From contig JAPEUQ010000011.1 of NCBI GenBank assembly GCA_027946365.1, positions 558,001-622,000 on the forward strand: a DNA stretch of 64,000 nt, read 5' to 3'. Made by a program: the position numbers and the translations under genes. The notes under the pieces are model-generated. The model was not told the DNA's origin and made no database searches. It was given only the letters and a program-made list of their open reading frames with translations. Source of the stretch: Kalmusia sp. IMI 367209. Its lineage: Eukaryota; Ascomycota; Dothideomycetes; Pleosporales; Didymosphaeriaceae. This document shows, in pieces, positions 34,388-45,738 of this stretch (positions are counted from its first letter, which is position 1; every line of letters begins with the position of its first letter).

Positions 34388-36576
34388 ATGCGCTCCATAT
34401 TCTATTCGCTCCTGTCGCTGGCGACGATTGCTACCACCCTCGCCATAGAACCGCGCGACGCGTCCGATGCCGCAGATGACGACTGGGAAGACGAAGTCGT
34501 GCCAGACACTGTGTTCAACGGCCAGACAGTGCCGGCCATGAGGGAGCTCGGCAAGGATGTCGACGATGCGATCAGCCACGGGAACTGGTATGGATTCTAG
34601 TCGAACCTGCGCACCTCCGTATGATCTGACCGTTGCAGGCTAGTTGAGTTTTACTCGCCCGTCTGCCCCCACTGCATGCGCATGAAGCCTGTATGGCAGA
34701 CACTATACGAATTCTACTATACGTCCAAACCGATCACCACATCGCAAGATACCGACGAAGAGGGTCTCAACTCGTTCACTCGATGGTACGATTTCAAGTT
34801 TGCGAAGGTAGACTGTGTGGCTTTCAGAGACGCATGTACTGATCACGGTATCGAAAACTACCCTTCAGTAATACAATACAAGGACGGCAAAGAGGTTGCG
34901 AAAAAGATCGGGGAGCAAGATTTGGAGACTTTCAGTGGATGGGTTGAAGAGATATTGGAGACCATTCGACCAGGCTCGCGCGTTCAAGGCGGACCCAAGC
35001 TGCCCAAGGTCGGCGCGAACTCAGTCGAGACGGGACCGGAGACTGAGGGCGAGGCAAAGAAGAAGGCGGAAGAGTCTGCAGAACAATCGGCAGCTGCACC
35101 GCCGTCCAAGACGAGCGAGCCTAGCAAGGCCGCGAAGCCTACGCCTGCGAAGCCTACATCGACTCCGAATCCCTCTGGTATCTCGTTACCATTTGATGCT
35201 GAGAAGTTTCAGGAACTGGTCACCAATACTGTTGATCCTTGGTTTATCAAATTCTACGCTCCATGGTGTCATCATTGCCAGGCAATGGCCCCTAATTGGG
35301 CGAATATGGCACGCGAGATGCAGGGCAAGCTTAATGTCGGAGAAGTCGACTGCGATGCGAATAGAAAGCTCTGCAAGGATGCTGGAGTGAAGGGTTACCC
35401 TACTATTCTCTTCTTCCGTGGGGGCGAGCGTACTGAGTACAACGGCATGCGTGGGTTGGGAGACTTCATCGACTATGCCAACAAGGCCGTTGCGGTAGGT
35501 GAAGGCGTCCAGGATGTAGATCTGGCAGCTTTCAAGAAGATGGAGGAAACTGAAGAAGTCATTTTCGTCTACTTCTACGACCATGCAACTACTTCAGAGG
35601 ACTTCCAAGCGCTAGATCGACTCACTCTCAGCTTGGTTGGTAAAGCAAAGCTCGTTAAAACGAACGACAAAGCGATGGCGGAGCGCTTCAAGATCTCTAC
35701 TTGGCCACGGATGATGGTGTCCAGGGACGGCAAGCCAACGTATTACGGTCCTCGCACACCTAAGGAAATGCGCGACTCCCGAAAGATGCTAACCTGGATG
35801 AAGTCGGTGTGGATCCCAATCGTGCCAGAACTCAAGTCTGACAACGCTCGGGAGATTATGGATGGAAAAATGGTGGTACTTGCAATCCTCGACCGAGCGA
35901 ATGCGGATGCCTTCAATGTCGCTAAGCGCGAATTGAAGAATGCCGCTCTCGAATGGATCGATAAGGAGGACCAAATGTATCAGCTCGAACGCCAGGAGCT
36001 GCGAGACGCAAAGCAGCTGCGCATCGAAGAGGCTGAGGATAAGGACGATCAGCGGGCTTTGCGAGCTGCCAAGAGCATGCGTATTGACATGAAGGACATT
36101 AAGCGGAAGCAGGTCGGCTTCGCGTGGGTAGACGGTGTCTTTTGGGAGCGCTGGATACGCACTACATTCGGTGTCGATGTGAAAGAGGGCGAAAGAGTCA
36201 TAATCAACGATGAAGACGTAAGTCTATGCTCGACCCACTTCACCTCGTATGGTACTTACAAAACTTTTAGAATCACCGCTACTGGGACGTCTCAGTGAAC
36301 GGAGAATCCATCCGCCCCAGCCGCTCCTCAATCCTAGACACCATCAAAGAAGTGACTAAGAACCCGCCCACGATCAGTCCGAAATCCACCGCGGGCACTT
36401 TCACAAGCCTATGGCTCTCGGTCCGTAACCATCCCATCATCACGCTGGGCCTAGTGGTCGGCATCATCGTCGCTGCCATCATGCTTACCAACAAGCGGCG
36501 GAGAAGCGGCGGGTACTTCCAGCTCAGTGAGAAGGAAGGTTTATTGGGTGGACATGGTCTCGGCAAGAATGACTAG
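34388..36576 (+). CDS. Transmembrane protein disulfide isomerase (TMX/EPS1-like)
   Basis: Exons 34388-34587, 34639-36217 and 36271-36576 (introns 51 and 53 nt) give 694 residues. Residues 1-19 are a signal peptide. The first thioredoxin domain has active site C76-P-H-C79, completed only after splicing intron 1, and the second has C277-H-H-C280 in FYAPWCHHCQAM. A Lys/Ala/Pro/Thr-rich linker separates them. Two further thioredoxin-like folds without CxxC follow, then a charged helical segment rich in Arg, Glu and Asp (about 525-560). A single TM helix near residues 650-672 (PIITLGLVVGIIVAAIM) precedes a basic cytosolic tail KRRR. The layout predicts an ER-membrane oxidoreductase that catalyses disulfide formation or isomerisation in secretory proteins, resembling yeast Eps1. 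The tail lacks a KDEL signal, as expected for an anchored form. The gene is intact. Confidence 0.9.
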
Positions 36577-37600
36577 AGGTCAGACACTCGGCGGTAATCA
36601 AGTCCAAAGGAGCGATGTATATGAAAATGTTTGACTGTGGATGGACGCTTAGACCTGCTTGTATTATACCTCTGTTGGCATTTCTTCTCTTGGTATGTTT
36701 GGTTTCTGCACTTGGCGCGGCGTAAGGGCGTTGCCTTGATTTTAGATCCGGGGCTTGCGGTGGGCATGATGGATGGGTTGCATGGTGTGTAGGTTATGAG
36801 AGGGTCATCAATGTTTAAACCTTGTTTATCACATAGATTTTTATCTACCTTCACCTTGTACGCAAGACTTGAGCGCCTTGATGCCGTACCGAAACCGAAA
36901 TAGGTTGGTTGGGCTTTGTAGTCGTCTCTAGGCGGAACTAAGATAGGAGTCGTTGTGTGTTATACGGGTCTTATAGTAGTACCTCGATGCAACTTGTACT
37001 TCAGACTTGTCTGACACTGTATCCAGACCGAACCGATCAATTGCATGCATCTCCAGCCATTCAGATATCAAGTCCAAGAGCGCACTGTAATATTTCCCCC
37101 ATCCAGACTCAACCCTCACCTCCTTCAAAGGTCCTACAGCAAAACACCACAGCTCAATAAAAAGGCACAAACTCTCCCGAACGAGGAAATAAAAGTACGA
37201 CAAACAAGTGTACGTAATATATAGCGGTCCCAACGATTTCAAAAAAACGTACCCGGCATTTGATTATTCATACACCGAATACAGCCTACAAACCTACTAC
37301 TTCCTATCTTCTCACAAAGATGCAAACCATATCTTTCGACGTATGAACGGTGTTTTAGGCGGAAGAGCAGTTACTATCTCCGTCAATCTTGGAGGGCGAG
37401 GCGTATGCAACGTATCTTCTCCCAGAAAACAATTAGTGAAGAATGCACCTGTGCCCAGATTTAATCCATAATCGTGGGATCCACATCAATCCGCTCCATA
37501 GCCTTGATTTTTTGAGAGTTGACGTTGGCAGCGTGTAGTTAGCTTCGACAGGAAAGATGTTGAAGTCTTGTGAATATGCTTCCGCAGCTAACCTTCACAA
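36577..37600. other. Intergenic, AT-richer
   Basis: About 1 kb following the PDI gene. No gene, repeat or RNA is recognised; only short frames without domain features are present. Confidence 0.45.
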
Positions 37601-37741
37601 TTACTTGATATAATAACAAGCTTCTTGGCCATACTTTTGGATATCTCCTGAGGGGAAGGCGAGCACGAGGGCGGCGAAGAGGAAGGAGAGGAGGGAGAGG
37701 AGGGACGAGATTCTGGTGGTTGATCTGGTAATCTTCGCGAT
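37601..37741 (-). other. Possible small signal-peptide-like reading frame lacking an ATG
   Basis: A 46-codon frame ends with TAA at 37603-37601 and reads as a basic start (AKITRSTTR), a hydrophobic core (SLLSLLSFLFAALVLAFP) and a short polar tail with one Cys. This is the shape of a signal peptide or small secreted peptide. The codon where a start is expected is ATC (37741-37739) in the context ACCATCGCG; ATG in the same place would be a strong start. With several base-level errors suspected in this window, a lost ATG is possible, but chance is not excluded. Confidence 0.25.
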
Positions 37742-38141
37742 GGTTTGTTTGAAAGTGTATTTTTCTGTGCTGTTTATTTTTTTTGTTTGTTAGAAAGTGA
37801 TGGTGATCCAGGATTTCGTCATTGTGGGTTGATGTTCTTGTATAATACGTGGGAAAGCTGTGAGTAGATAAGTCAAGAGCGAGGATCATATGTGTTTTGT
37901 TAGAAAAGGATTTAATATTGGGATTGGTGCGGTGGTACCCATGGCCGGGAAGAGATACCGCTCCCAAGCCAACAAGGAGATTCTCATAGTACCGGAGCCT
38001 AAGATCTAACGCTCGTCTAACATCTATAAGGTAGCAGAGGCCTGGTTGTGACGCTTGATCCCTCGTGCTCTATTTATCCAATCCACCTAATCTTCCTGTC
38101 CGCGACACTCGACCCTCGACACTAGCCCTCTCCTCACCACC
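37742..38141. other. Intergenic
   Basis: 400 bp with no supported gene. A 142-codon minus-strand frame (37967-37539) overlaps the region but has a low-complexity His/Asn/Thr/Arg composition and no domain. Confidence 0.4.
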
Positions 38142-38813
38142 TCAATACCCAAACTCCCAAATATCCTTCTGCCACCCTTCCGTCAACTGTTTATCCGGCC
38201 CATACTTCTCCTGCCACTGCGTAAACCCGCCCCTCAACACCAAGACCTTCTGTTCCTTTACTTCCTCCTTCCCCCTTCTCCTTCCTCTCCCCTCCTTGAT
38301 CTCCTCGCCCCCTTCCTTAACAGTCTTGCTTCCCGGATCCAGCCGTCTCTTCTCCCTCAAATACCTCAACGCCGCACTCGGCCCCCTTTGCTGACTCAAC
38401 GCACAATGGAAAACCACCACCTCTTTGTCCTGCAACTGCCTCACCAGCTCCGGCGTTTTGTAGTCGAGTTCGTTGCTGGGCACCCAGGTGCTGCCGCGGA
38501 TATGGCCGCCGATGTGATCGCTGTCTCGTACGTCGATTATGGCGAGGGTGGATGGGAGTTCTGGGGCGGAGGGGGAATTTTGGAGCTGTGAGGCTAGGTC
38601 TTCGCGGGAGATGTAGGAGAGGTCGGAGAGTGATATGTTAGACATGTTGGTGGTAGTGCTTATGTGGGTCGTCCGGACTGGGTAGTAGGGCGTGGACGTT
38701 GTCTGGTAACTGTAGAGGCGGAACGCGTCCATGCGATGACGGGGGCTTGCTGTAGGAATCGAGCGCGGTGTGGATGTGGATGTTATCGCGGATTGGAGAA
38801 GGCGTGTACGCAT
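38142..38813 (-). CDS. Rhodanese / Cdc25-like domain protein
   Basis: One exon of 223 codons. The rhodanese-type fold has LAIIDVRDSDHIGGHIRGSTWVPS followed by the active loop HCALSQQRGP, a Cys-x5-Arg motif as in Cdc25-type phosphatases and Ych1/Acr2 arsenate reductases, and a final LRGGFTQWQEKYG. A Lys/Glu/Arg-rich insertion (about residues 155-180) lies between the active loop and the last strand. The loop length (five residues between Cys and Arg) fits a phosphatase or arsenate reductase better than a sulfurtransferase; the substrate is not known. The longest start (38813) gives an Arg/Ser/Thr-rich leader that could target mitochondria. A second ATG at 38645 with context CCAACATGTC gives a 167-residue cytosolic form. 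No lesion is seen. Confidence 0.82.
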   Translation of the reverse strand: MRTRLLQSAITSTSTPRSIPTASPRHRMDAFRLYSYQTTSTPYYPVRTTHISTTTNMSNISLSDLSYISREDLASQLQNSPSAPELPSTLAIIDVRDSDHIGGHIRGSTWVPSNELDYKTPELVRQLQDKEVVVFHCALSQQRGPSAALRYLREKRRLDPGSKTVKEGGEEIKEGRGRRRGKEEVKEQKVLVLRGGFTQWQEKYGPDKQLTEGWQKDIWEFGY

Positions 38814-39077
38814 AAGGCGCCCTCTGTAGGTCTGTAGTCGTAGATTGAAAAGAGGTGGTTTAACCGAAGCTGTAGGAGCTGAATGTTTACCTTGGTGGGG
38901 CAGAGCGACGGCGCGAACCCATGCCCCTCCACCCCACTATTAGTTCTCCATTGCGGAGAAACAATCTTGTCCGTTCACGGTTGAGACGACAAGTAGTCTA
39001 GACCTCGGTCTCCTCGAGATAAAGTCATGAGTGCATACGCTATTCTATGTGCTCGATCCTAACAACGCCCCTATCAT

Positions 39078-39593
39078 CTAACAAGAAGGCCCGTTCGTAG
39101 CTTCGGCTTGCAATGCCTTATAATTTTTCTTTTCGTGGTCCATGATAGCCTGCACCTTCTTCGCACTCGCGCTGTTCGGATCAAATCGATACCCCAACCA
39201 CTCCTTCGCCAATCTCCTCGCCAGCTCAATGCCCACTACACGCTCCCCCATACACAGCACCTGTGCATCGTTGCTTAGGATTGCCCTCTCCACGCTGAAG
39301 CTATCATGTGCAGTCACGGCCCTGATGCCCGGTACCTTATTCGCAGAGATAGCAACGCCGAGACCTGTACCGCAAATCAGAATGGCGCGGTCTGCCTTGC
39401 CTTCCGCAACGAGCTGAGCCGCGTCGACGGCAATGTGTGGATAGGCTGTCTTGTCGGTGTTTTCGGGTACGCCAACATCAGTGACGGACTCAACTCGCTT
39501 GTCGGCTTCGAGGTCCTTGATGATGGCTTTCTTGTACGAGACGCCGGCATCGTCGCAGCCGATGGCGATGCGGAGGGGTTTTTCGGATGCCAT
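39078..39593 (-). CDS. RpiB/LacAB-type sugar-phosphate isomerase
   Basis: A single 171-codon exon covering the whole RpiB fold. Landmarks are [13 protein letters not shown] at the N-terminus, the catalytic Cys in [35 protein letters not shown] (conserved stretch, residues ~70-105), and [18 protein letters not shown]. The family interconverts ribose 5-phosphate and ribulose 5-phosphate, or related aldose/ketose phosphates, in the cytosol. Filamentous fungi carry these bacterial-type isomerases besides the eukaryotic RpiA type; the physiological sugar is uncertain. Its ATG lies only 16 nt after the stop codon of the 117-residue gene on the same strand, leaving almost no room for a separate promoter. 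The gene is intact. Confidence 0.9.
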   Translation of the reverse strand: MASEKPLRIAIGCDDAGVSYKKAIIKDLEADKRVESVTDVGVPENTDKTAYPHIAVDAAQLVAEGKADRAILICGTGLGVAISANKVPGIRAVTAHDSFSVERAILSNDAQVLCMGERVVGIELARRLAKEWLGYRFDPNSASAKKVQAIMDHEKKNYKALQAEATNGPSC

Positions 39594-39609
39594 GTTGCTT
39601 TGGTGTGGT

Positions 39610-39963
39610 TTAAAGATCGCTGGTGTCGTACTCGTCTTCGATTTTCTTGACCGGCTTTTTGTGCACTTTTACCGTCCGGCTGCCTGTTCCTTTCTCTTCT
39701 TTACTGACGTCGTAGTGTAGTTCTCCCTCAGCACTATGTACTTTTTTTCCAGTTCCGTCTATGACGCCCTCAACCGTCCGATTGACCGCTTCTTCAAACG
39801 GTTTGGTCACGAAAGAAAGGCTGGTGTTTCCGACGGTTGGCCCTGTGCTCTCTATGACCTTGACTTTCTCCTTGCCTTCCTTGTTGTGGTCGTCAACACG
39901 CTGGTATATATGTTCAGCGTCCGATTCAAGATTGAGAGAAAACAGCGCACGCTTAGGTGGCAT
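39610..39963 (-). CDS. Small charged hypothetical protein, 117 aa
   Basis: The frame is open from 40227, but the coding-like part begins at [14 protein letters not shown] (39963); upstream residues look random. The 117-residue product is Lys/Glu/Val-rich, without signal peptide or membrane helix, with segments [26 protein letters not shown] and [18 protein letters not shown]. No domain is recognised. The stop codon is 16 nt upstream of the RpiB-type start on the same strand, so the two may share one transcript or have overlapping untranslated regions. Confidence 0.55.
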   Translation of the reverse strand: MPPKRALFSLNLESDAEHIYQRVDDHNKEGKEKVKVIESTGPTVGNTSLSFVTKPFEEAVNRTVEGVIDGTGKKVHSAEGELHYDVSKEEKGTGSRTVKVHKKPVKKIEDEYDTSDL

Positions 39964-40542
39964 TGTAAGGGGATTTTGAGTATTAAATGATGTCAAACCA
40001 GTTGGTGGGGCGACTGCTGCCAGCGGCGTCGGCGCCGACGAGCACTTTGGGTGAACGGAAGTGTCTTGATCAGGCATCCCGGCCCGCACCCCGCATCCTG
40101 CCTTGTCACGTGGAGGCGTGAGTGGTTCTCGATGCGAAACACCTCGCATCGAGGACCGTCGAGTTGATGTGTTCTGGATAACCATATCGTGAATACTTTG
40201 TTGCTGCATAACGATTATATAATACATAGAACACTAGAATCAAAAATTTTAACCAGCCTGTCCGATATAGAGTATGGGCATTCCCTCGTTAAACCTGATA
40301 GCCAAAAAAGCTCCCTGTCAAAGCACCTTGAATAACGCCAGATACGTTCAACCCTGCGGCTGAAGTAAGATTGTCCTTCGAGCATAATTGGTATAGTCGC
40401 CTTATGATGGAACCAAAATAATAGATCAGTAGGTCATTGCAGTCCTGCGTGGAAAAGGGCATTTTGAAACGTCTCAGCACCCTCACCATTAAAGCCAAAG
40501 AAATTGAACCTTGAAGAAGCATAGTCAGTATCGTGTTTGTCA
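39964..40542. other. Intergenic
   Basis: 580 bp between two minus-strand genes, holding the promoter of the 117-residue gene and the 3' region of the CTF1-beta-like gene. No further feature is recognised. Confidence 0.45.
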
Positions 40543-43500
40543 TCACTGAACAGGGAAGGCAGGGTAGATAGGCTGCTGATATTCGTCGAGTTGCGGAAAG
40601 GCGCCAGTAGAATGCTGAAGGAAGACGTACCAGTCTTCCACGTTCAATGTTGTGGGCACAATGGGATTTTGACGCCCATTGCTGCTGTTGCTCCAGTTGT
40701 CGTCGCCTGAAGCATTTTGCTGGTTTTGTTGCATCATGTCTATTTGCTGAGCCCATGCCTGCGGATTGTTATGGTCGAATCCCGGCATCGACACTCCACC
40801 GTGCATCTGCTGCGGAGGGACTGATTGTGGCCCGAGTTCCGCGTTTGCTGGATGCATTGCCATGGTTTGACGCGCTAATGAAGGATCAACGACGCTGTGA
40901 TTCTGAGTTGGAGACGCTTGTTGTATGTGGAGGTTCGATTCTGCAGGGAAGAGCTGATCGGGTTGGAAATTCTGCCACAATTCCTGAGAGATGTTGGGAG
41001 ATTGGCGTGTGACAAGGAACAACTCGGGAGGCGTGCCTGGGTAAGAATACGACGGATTGAATGGAGTGGTAGGACGTGTACCAGACCTTGATGGTCCCAT
41101 GAAAGCGTCGTTGTTCTGACGTGACATCTGCGGTGATCCATGGGTAATTTGGGGCATTTGTGATACCTGCGGTAGATCTCGGGAAGGCGTTACTGCAGGT
41201 GTCTGAGGTCTTGACCTCTCGTAAGATACCTGAGGAGCCGGAGGGCCGTTTACATGAGGGAAACTCAAGTCCATGTCGTCAAATTTCCGCTTCTGTGCGT
41301 CCTGTGCTGGTTTTGGCGGCGGCTGTGGCTGAGTTTGTGGCATCGAGGGCTTATTCTTCTGGTGTCGTTTGCCAGCAGCTTTCTGCAGACGCTCCTCTAG
41401 GTGCTTGTTACCCAAGATCGATTCAAACAGCGTGTGGACCATTTTCGCCACGAGCCATACTTTCGATACCTCCTTGAGCGCGTCCATGCAAATTTGCAAC
41501 CGCTGTTCCGTGGCTGAAACGATCGATTTATTTGACGATCGCATCTGATAGACATGCATGATAAGTGCAGAGAACAAGCTATAGACAATGAACGCCGGCG
41601 TATAGCGTATCTCATCGTGCGCTCGTAGGTTTTCGATAATCGAGGTGATCATGGCAGCTGCTTGGTATGCGATTGTCCGAGAGGGATACGCGTGCTCTTC
41701 AAATCCGTTTGCATTGTTCGCTTTTGGAGAACCCGCTGGCGGCATATGTGCCCGATGCAAGAGACAGAGTGTCGTATAATAGTTCGAATGCAACAGTGCC
41801 GCCCAGAAATGGTGTCGTGTTTTATCCCACATCACATCTGGAGGGCAATTTTGCAACCAATCGGCCAGTGCCATGTCGCTGTGTGTCAGATCAATGGCGT
41901 TGGATCTCCTGAACTTGGATGCAACCGAGTACTGCTGCGAGAGAACTAAGCCCATGATCTCGCAGAGCTTGACATAATTTATGAAGAAGTGGACATGAAC
42001 TGGGTCTGGTGGATATTCTGCAGGCCGGTCTGGTTCATCCTCGATGAAATCGTCCTCCGTAATCATTTCAACATCTGAATCCTCGGGGTTGATGGCCACG
42101 GGTCGCCCGAGGGCAACAGCCACGGACCGGTCTCGCGAGAAGAGCGACCACCAGATGCGCTTCCACAAGCGCTTGTCGGACTTGCTCAGCTGTGAACCCT
42201 CAACGCTCCGGTGCATGCCTGAGCCCTGAGCTACGACAATGCCAACCCTGCTCCAGTAGAACACATTCTTAGTGACGTCCTCCGGGCCTTCCCAGTACCA
42301 GCCCATGAGAATGGTGGACTGCACAATCGTTACTCTGTCATCCTCATAGTTTGCATCGAAGAGCGCCTTTGCGCGCTTGTAGAATGTCATGGCTGCAGGC
42401 GTGGTTGATCCATTGGCGTCCATGAGCTGAGGGTTTGTGCATACCCGCGACCCCGCCAGCAGGATAGCTTGCAGCAGAAGAAGAGAAGGCGGATTCTTCG
42501 GATCCCTGTACTGTCGCATGAAGCGACTACGATTGATGACTGGCACCACGGGCGCTACCCATTTGAAGAAAGCATCGACCAGTTCGTCGCATAGCGCTCG
42601 CGGAGGAAGCAGAAATGCTCCGCGCTGGTGTAAAATCTCAATCTCCATATTGTCCAGCTCGTTGACGCGTGCCTTGGCCCCTCGCACGTTCTCAGGCAAG
42701 GGGTAGTGTACGGTGTCGGTGGTGCCATAGCGGTCGTGGACCAGGAGGGAGAGGTTGGAGGACTCTCCAAGGTATGCAACACGGCCAGCGTCTTTGATAG
42801 GTGCCCGCGCGAACTTGGGCTTCATAAACTGCACGTAGGTGCCATTGTGGGTGGCCTGCTGGGCGGCATAGGCAGGGGACACGGTCGTCGAGGGCGTGCC
42901 GTCGGGCGAGTTGTACACGGTCGTCTTGTCTCGCGGCTGCTCTCCTGGCGTGGTGCTGCTGGGGGCGGGCGAGCGGTCGTCCTCGCCGAATTCACTAGGA
43001 CGGTGGGTCAGAGGGTTCCTTCCGTTTCGAGATGGGGACAGAGCTCCTTCCTACCTCTGCGAATCCTGCGTCTTCACCGTCTGCGTCTTCTTGCGCTTGG
43101 GTGTGGGGATGCGGCATTCGATGGAGAAGGCGGTACAATTGGTGCACGGCACCCCGAGGCTCGCGGCATCGCAGCGCACCTGCAAGTATCAGCTCATGCT
43201 GCGTTCAGCGAGGAGCGCATCCTGTGTGGATTACTCACTTTCCGGGCGTGGCATGCTGCGCGACGTGTTAGCACTCAGTATCGCCGTTTGTGCCTCGGCA
43301 CCCCGTTGGCCTCGGCTCGTCGAGCAGCTCGCTTTGGAACAGCGACGCGCCCAGCAGCTTAGAGGTCGCGGATGCGGATGCGGATGCGGTAAGAAAATGG
43401 GACTCACTCTCGCAGGCCCTGCTCGCGCGTTGTCGCCGGAAGGACGGGTGCCCCTGGGCCTGAGCCTGAGCTTGCGCGGCCGCGTTTCTGCTTGCAGTGA

Positions 43501-43868
43501 GCGCTGCTCGATTTGAGATGGATGCGCCCGCGTTGGCGGGGAACGTACGAGATGCCACCAGGCTGCGCTGCCAGCGGCGGAGGCTGCGGTGCGGGCGCCG
43601 AGGTCGCCATGAAGCTGTGCTCGCTGGACATGCTGCCGGGTGTCTCTGGGACGGTAGTCGTGGGTCTGGAGCGCAGGCTGTCCTCACGACGGCCGTTGTG
43701 AGAATGGCGGCGGGTTAAACTAGCCAAGAAGCTTAGTGGCTGCTGCCACCCCCAGGACTCCTCACTCGACTGCACAGGCACTTTGAAACCCGCGTCCACT
43801 GCTTTTTCTCGGTCGGACTTGTATGCTTCTGCGAACATTCCGGCGTATAATTCGCTTGCCATTTTCAA
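40543..43868 (-). CDS. Zn2Cys6 transcription factor, CTF1-beta-like, one frameshift
   Basis: Exons 43868-43408, 43255-43239, 43179-43055 and 42994-40543 (introns 152, 59 and 60 nt) encode about 1017 residues. The binuclear cluster reads CETCHARKVRC, then DAASLGVP and CTNCTAFSIEC; it is spread over three exons, one a 17-nt microexon encoding CHARK. A nuclear-localisation-like PKRKK follows. The middle homology region contains the fungal-specific domain (LPPRALCDELVDAFFKWVAPVVP; GWYWEGPEDVTKNVFYWSRVG; RLWKRIWWSLFSRDR). The C-terminal third is Gln/Pro/Asn-rich, like an activation domain. The lesion is in exon 1 at 43527-43529: CGCGGGCGC has one G too many, and removing it joins VPRQRG to ASISNRAALTAS and closes all phases. 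Relatives annotated as cutinase transcription factor 1 beta (FarB group) regulate lipid or cutin monomer use; assignment to that group is by resemblance only. Confidence 0.85.
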
Positions 43869-44493
43869 GGCGATGTGCTCTTCATTCAGACAGGATTGCC
43901 ACTTTCCGCCACAACTCAGGCATCTTTAAAATCAGGCCCTCGCTCGAATATGTATACCCACCGGCGCCTCTGCGCCTCACTTGGGCATCCGAATTTCCGT
44001 ATAAACATGGCTTCGCTGATTGGTGGGCCGCCCGCCACATCTCCATCGCGCTCGAGTTTCACTTGTTACCATACATCATGCCCTTGGTGCTCAGCCCCCA
44101 CTACAACCCCGCCACATCTACGTGATTTCCGCTGGTCAGTATAGTTCGTACGGACAATCTTGATATCCTGGCTGTGCGCGTTCGGAACATTCTGAAAATC
44201 TTATGTAGGGGTTAGGGGGGCTCGATATCTGTCATATGCCGTTCGTCATTTGTAGTTCATTTTTAGATGTTTCAAAAGTTCCAGAAAAGGGTGCTTGCGC
44301 CTTGTTGACACGATTTCGTCTACGAGAGCCGAGCATATCCATGCCTTTTTTGGTTCTGCGCAATCTTGTATGAACCCTAATTGAGACAGCCTGTCGGCAT
44401 ATCCGCCCAGGTCTATGTAGTAGATCTTGAATGTAACCTCTATAAGCCTCTGCAGAAACCCTCCGTATGTCTCGCCATTTTAAGAAATGAATT
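43869..44493. other. Intergenic, promoter of the CTF1-beta-like gene
   Basis: 625 bp between the start of the Zn2Cys6 gene and the end of the Nudix gene. No coding signal, repeat or RNA is recognised. Confidence 0.45.
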
Positions 44494-45261
44494 CTAGAGA
44501 GAAGCCGCCAATCGTCGCTGCCTGAAAGCCTCCAACTTCACCTGCTTGTTGTCAGGACTGATATACTTGAGCACAACATCTCCGACCCGCTCGTTTACAA
44601 TCTGGTCTTCCGTTGCAAAGAGATAGTCGTCGTGCTCCAAGGGATCCAGGGTGATGTCTAGTTGCTTGACCTGAACATTGTCTGATGAGTATACACCTCA
44701 AGCATGCGTTGTAGAGTCAGGAAAACTCACCTCCATCTCGAACACAAGCTTCATCCAACGATCTAATCTGCCTTTAGGCCGCGGAATGTCAAATGTCATT
44801 TGGGTTACTTTGCGAACTACTCGGGTAGCTTGAAGCCCGGCCTCTTCTCTCAGCTCGCGGACTGCAGCGTGGAGAAGAGACTCATCAGGCTCGTCCACCT
44901 TGCCGCCAGGAACTTCCTTTACGTTGTCAGTAATTGTGTACACTGGCAAGACTGCAGGCTAAATCGACTCTCCATATGTGCATGTGCCTCGATGAATTGG
45001 GAGCATTCACAAACTTACCCAGAAATCAGGAAAGGCTTTCTCAGACGTTGCACGTTTGACTAGAAGCAGCTCTCCCTTTTCATTGAAGACCACAATCCCC
45101 GTGCATACAGCCGTAAACTCAGGATGCTCTTGAAGGAATTTTCGCTCTGGTATCTTGTACTCATCAAGCGATGAGTCGTATTCGAACGGAGCAATGGTGG
45201 CCGGTTCAGTCTTATTGCCTTCAGTGGAAGCAGCCATAGCGGTCGATTTGAAGATCTCCAT
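44494..45261 (-). CDS. Nudix hydrolase
   Basis: Exons 45261-45019, 44916-44731 and 44670-44494 with introns of 102 and 60 nt give 201 residues. The Nudix box begins immediately after intron 1: EVPGGKVDEPDE followed by REL-REEAGL (conserved Glu residues of the REUXEE core present). There is one more residue than the classic spacing between the first Gly and Glu, a variant seen in fungal Nudix proteins. An N-terminal strand TAVCTGIVVFNEKGELLLVKRA precedes it. The family hydrolyses nucleoside diphosphates linked to another group; the substrate cannot be read. The C-terminus after intron 2 (VKQLDITLDP...LAASL) is mostly helical. The first intron is long for this region but has a good TACTGAC branch site. 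It is divergent from the nuclear protein gene at 45739. No damage. Confidence 0.87.
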
Positions 45262-45738
45262 GTTGAATTCAGTGGCTTCTTATAATGACTGGTGCCTGTT
45301 GCGAAGCGGTCAAATGCAGCAGCCTTGTACTCCCGAGGCAGAATCGATCCTTGGTATGGAGTGCGAATGCCAAGCTTTGGCCCTTTTCATGGTGCACAGG
45401 CTTTTGCTTAAGCTTTGAATAAAAAGGTAAAGCGAAATATGCGAGAGCGGGCGTCTACTCCTAAATTTGAGCCATTAGCTCCAGGCCCGAGGGCGATGTG
45501 ATCACGTGCGCCACTGTGAAGATAAGCTTCGGCTAATCCTTCCTCGGCTAGAATGATTTGCATAGCGCGTGCGGCCAACGATAGTGTATGTTTGCGTGTC
45601 GCGACCATCCCACCATCATCGCCTTTCGCACAGTCCCCCACGCCAGTACTACGCACCACCTCTCCACCACCCTCATTCGATCGTGCCTCGCGCAATATAC
45701 GTTCCCTCGATTCGTCTACTCCGCCCACCCGATTCGAG
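45262..45738. promoter_or_regulatory. Divergent promoter region
   Basis: 477 bp between the Nudix start and the nuclear protein start at 45739, facing away from each other. The plus-strand frame is open back to 45553 but has an unconstrained Ser/Pro/Arg composition there, so this part is treated as leader. No binding site is assigned. Confidence 0.4.

Noticed and set aside
37539..37967. 142-codon minus-strand frame
   Set aside because: Low-complexity His/Asn/Thr sequence with no domain; the signal-peptide-like frame in the same stretch is more coding-like.
45553..45738. N-terminal extension of the disordered nuclear protein frame
   Set aside because: Sequence before MPRPKRAK looks unconstrained and lies in the divergent promoter.
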